From NCBI RefSeq assembly GCF_017502485.1, contig NZ_JAFVUX010000019.1:1-33904 (forward strand): a stretch of DNA of 33,904 bases, in the 5' to 3' direction. The translations under genes were made by a program, and so were the position numbers. The notes under the pieces are model-generated. The model ran no database searches. It was not told where the DNA came from and was given only the letters and a program-made list of their open reading frames with translations. Below, piece after piece: positions 31,269-33,904 of the stretch. This stretch comes from Helicobacter sp. Its GTDB lineage: Bacteria; Campylobacterota; Campylobacteria; Campylobacterales; Helicobacteraceae. Every line of letters starts with the position of its first letter. Position 1 is the stretch's first letter.

Positions 31269-32354
31269 ATGCTCCACACCCATACGCCAAAACCCCAGAA
31301 ATTAGCCTACACGCCAAAGCCTAGCCCCTTGCATATCGCGCAAGACTTGCGACTTTTAAGTATTATGCTTCGCGCTAGTATCTCACTCCAAGAAGCTCTA
31401 GCCACACTAGAGCACACCAGCCAGAATCCACTTTTAACCCGTGCATATAAGCAGATTCTAGCGCAGCTGCAAATAGGTGCTAGCTTGCCTAATGCCCTAC
31501 AACCCTTTAGCCATATTTTCTCTCCTATGGGCATAGCCCTAATCCACTCTGGTGCAGAGTCAGGCAACCTTAGCCAAATCTTGGAAGTGCTATCGCGCTA
31601 CTTCCACACCACGGCTAAAACGCGGGGCAGTTTCCTTAAAGCATTGTTTTATCCAATCTTTGTGCTACTGGGTATTATGGGGGCATTTATCATTATCGCA
31701 CTTTTTGTGATCCCACAATTTAGCGAAGTGTTTGCAAGCTTTGGCGTAGCCTTACCTATTAGCACGCAAGCTTTAATCTTTGCTTCATCACTTATGCAAG
31801 ATTTTTGGTGGGCTTTTATGCTACTTTTACTAGCTTTAACCTATGTAGGCATAGTGTGTAAGCGTAGTCAAAATGTCATCTATATAGTGGCTTTGCGCGC
31901 AATCTTACACACACCTTTGTTTGGTAAAATGCTTGTGTATAGGGATTTGTGGGGGTATTTTCTAGGATTTTTTTATCTCTACCAAGCTCGCATAGACTTC
32001 CATAAATCCCTGCCCATAGCGCTCTCTAGCGTGCAAAATCCAGTCATCAAGCAAAGTATAGCAGCATCTTGTAAGCAAATCTCGCTTGGACTTACGCTTG
32101 ATAGAGCGTTTGTCTCTTGTGTGTATATTGATCCAACTTTGCAGAGCTTCCTTACCGCCGCACAAAAATCCGGAGAGCTAGAGTGCGTGCTAGAGCTATG
32201 CGCGCAGTATTGCCAAGATATTTATGAGCAGCAAATCACAAAGATTCTAGCTCTCATTGAGCCATTTTCTACGATTGTTATCGCGCTTTTTGTAGGGTGG
32301 CTGGCATTTGGGATATTTCTACCTATTTGGGAGCTAGGGAGCATTAGCCTATGA
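31269..32354 (+). CDS. GspF/PilC-type inner membrane platform protein
   Basis: A 361-residue polytopic protein of the type II secretion/type IV pilus F family. It has two F domains: LRLLSIMLRASISLQEALATLE...SGNLSQILEVLSRYF (about 30-120) and the second with FHKSLPIALSSVQNP...AAQKSGELECVLELCAQY (about 235-320). Between and after them are three hydrophobic helices (GIMGAFIIIALFVIPQF, FWWAFMLLLLALTYVGIV, STIVIALFVGWLAFGIF). The gene starts 8 bases after GT9 and overlaps pdxA by four bases. No ATPase, pilin or secretin gene is beside it, so it is an orphan here. Campylobacter uses a homologue (CtsF) in DNA uptake, but Helicobacter relies mainly on ComB, so its role is open. Confidence 0.85.
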   Translation: MLHTHTPKPQKLAYTPKPSPLHIAQDLRLLSIMLRASISLQEALATLEHTSQNPLLTRAYKQILAQLQIGASLPNALQPFSHIFSPMGIALIHSGAESGNLSQILEVLSRYFHTTAKTRGSFLKALFYPIFVLLGIMGAFIIIALFVIPQFSEVFASFGVALPISTQALIFASSLMQDFWWAFMLLLLALTYVGIVCKRSQNVIYIVALRAILHTPLFGKMLVYRDLWGYFLGFFYLYQARIDFHKSLPIALSSVQNPVIKQSIAASCKQISLGLTLDRAFVSCVYIDPTLQSFLTAAQKSGELECVLELCAQYCQDIYEQQITKILALIEPFSTIVIALFVGWLAFGIFLPIWELGSISL

Positions 32355-33385
32355 ATGCAGACAAAAAGCTAGCCATAAGCATAGGCGATAGTAATGGTAT
32401 AGGCTGTGAAATCATCTTGCGTGAGCTTGAGTGGGTTTTGTATCAATGTGGGCAGCTACCTAAGCAGTTTTCTAGTGTGCGCTTAGATCCTAATCCTAGC
32501 ACACTTTGCACACCTATAATTTGCGCGCACAAAAGCCTGCTAGAATCCGCCCTACAAACGCTACTTGCGCACGGTGGGATAGAATCTAAGCGCGCTAGTT
32601 ATATTCACTACTTGCTTAATATGGTGCGCTTTGAGCCCCCAAGTATAGAACCCCCACCAATTAACATCGCCACAATCACCAAGCAAAGCGGGATATATAG
32701 CTTTGCTAGCTTTATTAGGTCCATAGAGCTAGCGAGCCAAGACCCACGCACCGCCGTGCTAACGCTACCTATCCACAAAGCCGCGTGGAAACAAGCAGGA
32801 GTGCAATATGCTGGACACACAGAGTATTTGCGCGAGCATTTTAAGCAAGAAGTCATTATGGTGCTAGGCTGTGAGAAAATGCTTGTCGCACTTTTTTGCG
32901 ATCATATCCCACTAGCACGCGTAAGTGAGCGTATAAATGTGGAGGCTTATAGAGAGTTTTTATGCACGCTAGAGTCTAGTCTAGATTTTACCCAAGCCCT
33001 TGTGCTAGGCTTTAATCCTCACTGCGGAGATTATGGCGCAATCGGCGGAGAAGAAGACGCGCTAATCCAAGCTGCGCTAGATTCTGCTAATGCTAGCATA
33101 GGCAGAGAAGCGTTCGTGGGAATAGTCGCGCCAGATAGTGCTTTCACCCCCGCTATGCGCGAGCGATTTTGTGTCTTTGTCGCACCCTACCACGATATAG
33201 GGCTTGCACCGCTAAAGGCACTCTACTTTGAGCAAAGTATCAATATAAGCCTAAATCTTCCTATAATACGCACTTCCGTCGATCATGGCGTAGCATTTGA
33301 CATCGCTTATCAAGGTATAGCTTGCACCGCTAGCTTTCGCAATGCACTACACTTCGCCCTTAAATCACTCCAAGCTAGAATCTAG
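32351..33385 (+). CDS. pdxA: 4-hydroxythreonine-4-phosphate dehydrogenase
   Basis: PdxA oxidises 4-phosphohydroxy-threonine, feeding PdxJ in the DXP-dependent route to pyridoxal 5'-phosphate. The 344-residue protein starts ISIGDSNGIGCEI (usual GDPAGIGPE, so the loop is slightly altered). It has GHTEYL (His156), the metal ligands His185 (CDHIPLA), His224 (NPHCGDYGAIG) and His281 (PYHDIGLAPLKA), and ends TSVDHGVAFDIAYQGIA. Ligands are intact, so it should be active. The ATG overlaps the gspF-like stop (ATGA). The partner pdxJ, adjacent in H. pylori, is not seen downstream. Confidence 0.94.
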   Translation: MNADKKLAISIGDSNGIGCEIILRELEWVLYQCGQLPKQFSSVRLDPNPSTLCTPIICAHKSLLESALQTLLAHGGIESKRASYIHYLLNMVRFEPPSIEPPPINIATITKQSGIYSFASFIRSIELASQDPRTAVLTLPIHKAAWKQAGVQYAGHTEYLREHFKQEVIMVLGCEKMLVALFCDHIPLARVSERINVEAYREFLCTLESSLDFTQALVLGFNPHCGDYGAIGGEEDALIQAALDSANASIGREAFVGIVAPDSAFTPAMRERFCVFVAPYHDIGLAPLKALYFEQSINISLNLPIIRTSVDHGVAFDIAYQGIACTASFRNALHFALKSLQARI

Positions 33386-33435
33386 CGTGTTTGGTAGCTC
33401 TATAGATTACTAAAGAAGCTATGGCTTTGGCTTGC

Positions 33436-33469
33436 TTACCACGCGGATCTTCAATCCGCTCGCAATGAC
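33436..33469 (-). repeat. Third copy of the dispersed hairpin repeat
   Basis: On the minus strand this reads GTCATTGCGAGCGGATTGAA followed by GATCCGCGTGGTAA, nearly identical to unit B at 13298-13335 (one change in the loop region and one near the end). Orientation is opposite to the copy in yejE. The internal stem GCGGAT / ATCCGC is conserved (33443-33448 with 33454-33459), consistent with selection or recent spread of a hairpin element. Confidence 0.8.
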
Positions 33470-33671
33470 AGAAAATGGTTGAAGCAAGAAACTTAAACAA
33501 GCCACAGGATTCTAGTGCTTATGCTTGTTTTATTCTTCTAAAGATTCTAGGAATGAAGTTCAAATTCTAAAAACGCAAGGATTCTAAAACTAGCTAGGAT
33601 TCTTAGGATAAAAGCTCTTTTTGTAGCTAAACGATTCTAAGCATTGCGGTGTTGCTTTATTTGGTTTGGTG

Positions 33672-33720
33672 AAATTTTGGGGCGGGAGCTACCTAAGTGG
33701 TAATGACTGCCCCAAAATTT
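33672..33720. terminator. Bidirectional hairpin between pdxA and the chemoreceptor gene
   Basis: AAATTTTGGGGC (33672-33683) and GCCCCAAAATTT (33709-33720) form a perfect 12-bp stem around a 25-base loop that itself holds TACC / GGTA. G/C pairs are at the loop end and A/T pairs at the base with TTTT on either exit, so it can end transcripts from both sides. It lies 44 bases after the chemoreceptor stop. Confidence 0.6.
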
Positions 33721-33763
33721 TAGCAATCAAGCAAATGGACACCCAAGTCTAAATCGCTTGTGG

Positions 33764-33904
33764 CTAAATCTTTTTCTTATTTGCATCATCTAAGATCGCC
33801 TTAGCAATCCCTGATACACTAAGTGATATTTCAGAGCTTGCATTAGCAATGCTTACATTCTCTTGGGTTACAGACTCTAGGCTAGAGATAGCTTCATTGA
33901 TTTG
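33764..33904 (-). CDS. Methyl-accepting chemotaxis protein, C-terminal fragment
   Basis: Only the last 46 codons lie in the window (the gene continues beyond 33904). They read QINEAISSLESVTQENVSIANASSEIS and end AILDDANKKKI followed by TAG. The INEAI...TQEN pattern and the terminal helix with a Lys-rich end (DA-x-KKK) are the distal cytoplasmic signalling helix of a chemoreceptor, as found in Campylobacterota Tlp proteins. The sensor domain and its ligand cannot be judged. Confidence 0.85.
   Translation of the reverse strand, partial: QINEAISSLESVTQENVSIANASSEISLSVSGIAKAILDDANKKKI

Larger units (their letters stand above)
33386..33763. other. Intergenic region rich in short repeats
   Basis: A 378-bp stretch without a gene. 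It contains one copy of the GTCATTGCGAG hairpin repeat (33436-33469), several GATTCTA motifs in the same orientation between about 33508 and 33634, and a 12-bp inverted repeat (33672-33720). No ribosome site with a convincing frame was found on either strand. The dense motif cluster is unusual even for this window. Confidence 0.6.

Noticed and set aside
1-33904. Phase-variable homopolymer tracts typical of Helicobacter surface genes
   Set aside because: I saw no G, C, A or T run beyond about 8 bases, and none at a gene start where slippage would switch a frame.

Overview
The window reads as a chromosomal segment of an enterohepatic (non-pylori) Helicobacter or a very close Campylobacterota relative. 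The evidence is gene order: flgH-pseF, and metG / Mur-like protein / cmoB / hot-dog protein / cholesterol alpha-glucosyltransferase, match my memory of the H. pylori HP0325-0326 and HP0417-0421 blocks. The -10-dominated promoters, a sigma-54 promoter before flgH and pervasive one-to-four-base gene overlaps fit as well. No rRNA, tRNA, intact insertion sequence or CRISPR array was seen.

Layout. 1-3507 (minus): type II fatty acid synthesis, fabG-acpP-fabF-accA. 3644-5124 (minus): yqeY and an S1-domain CvfB-like protein, overlapping by one base. 5221-8885 (plus): an accessory cassette of two different flavin-dependent luciferase-like monooxygenases flanking an ATP-grasp ligase. It sits behind a promoter framed by two 19-bp palindromes that are exact reverse complements of each other. 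This is the best candidate in the window for an undescribed pathway. 8934-14013 (minus): TRL-like lipoprotein, argG, a YejEF-type peptide ABC transporter lacking yejA/yejB here, and a DJ-1 family protein. 14181-14868: a decayed gene, possibly toxin or phage derived. 14961-16541 (plus): sigma-54 promoter, flgH and pseF (flagellin glycosylation). 16559-25037 (plus): a nearly gapless run metG, Mur-like protein, cmoB, hot-dog thioesterase, cgt, hypB, hypC, a DUF2147-like exported protein, hypD. 25059-26916 (minus): gltS and fliW, with an S4 RNA-binding gene diverging at 27058. 27361-28447: a second decaying patch holding a frameshifted regulator-like gene and a membrane/zinc-ribbon gene broken by one amber codon. 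28468-30165 (minus): a small Helicobacter protein and an NFACT (RqcH-like) protein. 30226-33385 (plus): GT9 glycosyltransferase, GspF-like protein, pdxA. 33386-33763: repeats and a hairpin. The window ends inside the 3' end of a chemoreceptor gene (minus).

Two dispersed sequence features run across the window. One is the near-palindrome TAGAWTCTA (core GANTC), seen about 40 times by eye where less than one copy is expected; it often encodes Leu-Asp-Ser or Leu-Glu-Ser. The other is an approximately 40-bp GTCATTGCGAG...GTGGCAATCCA repeat with an internal hairpin. Two units of it lie inside the 5' end of yejE and one lies downstream of pdxA.
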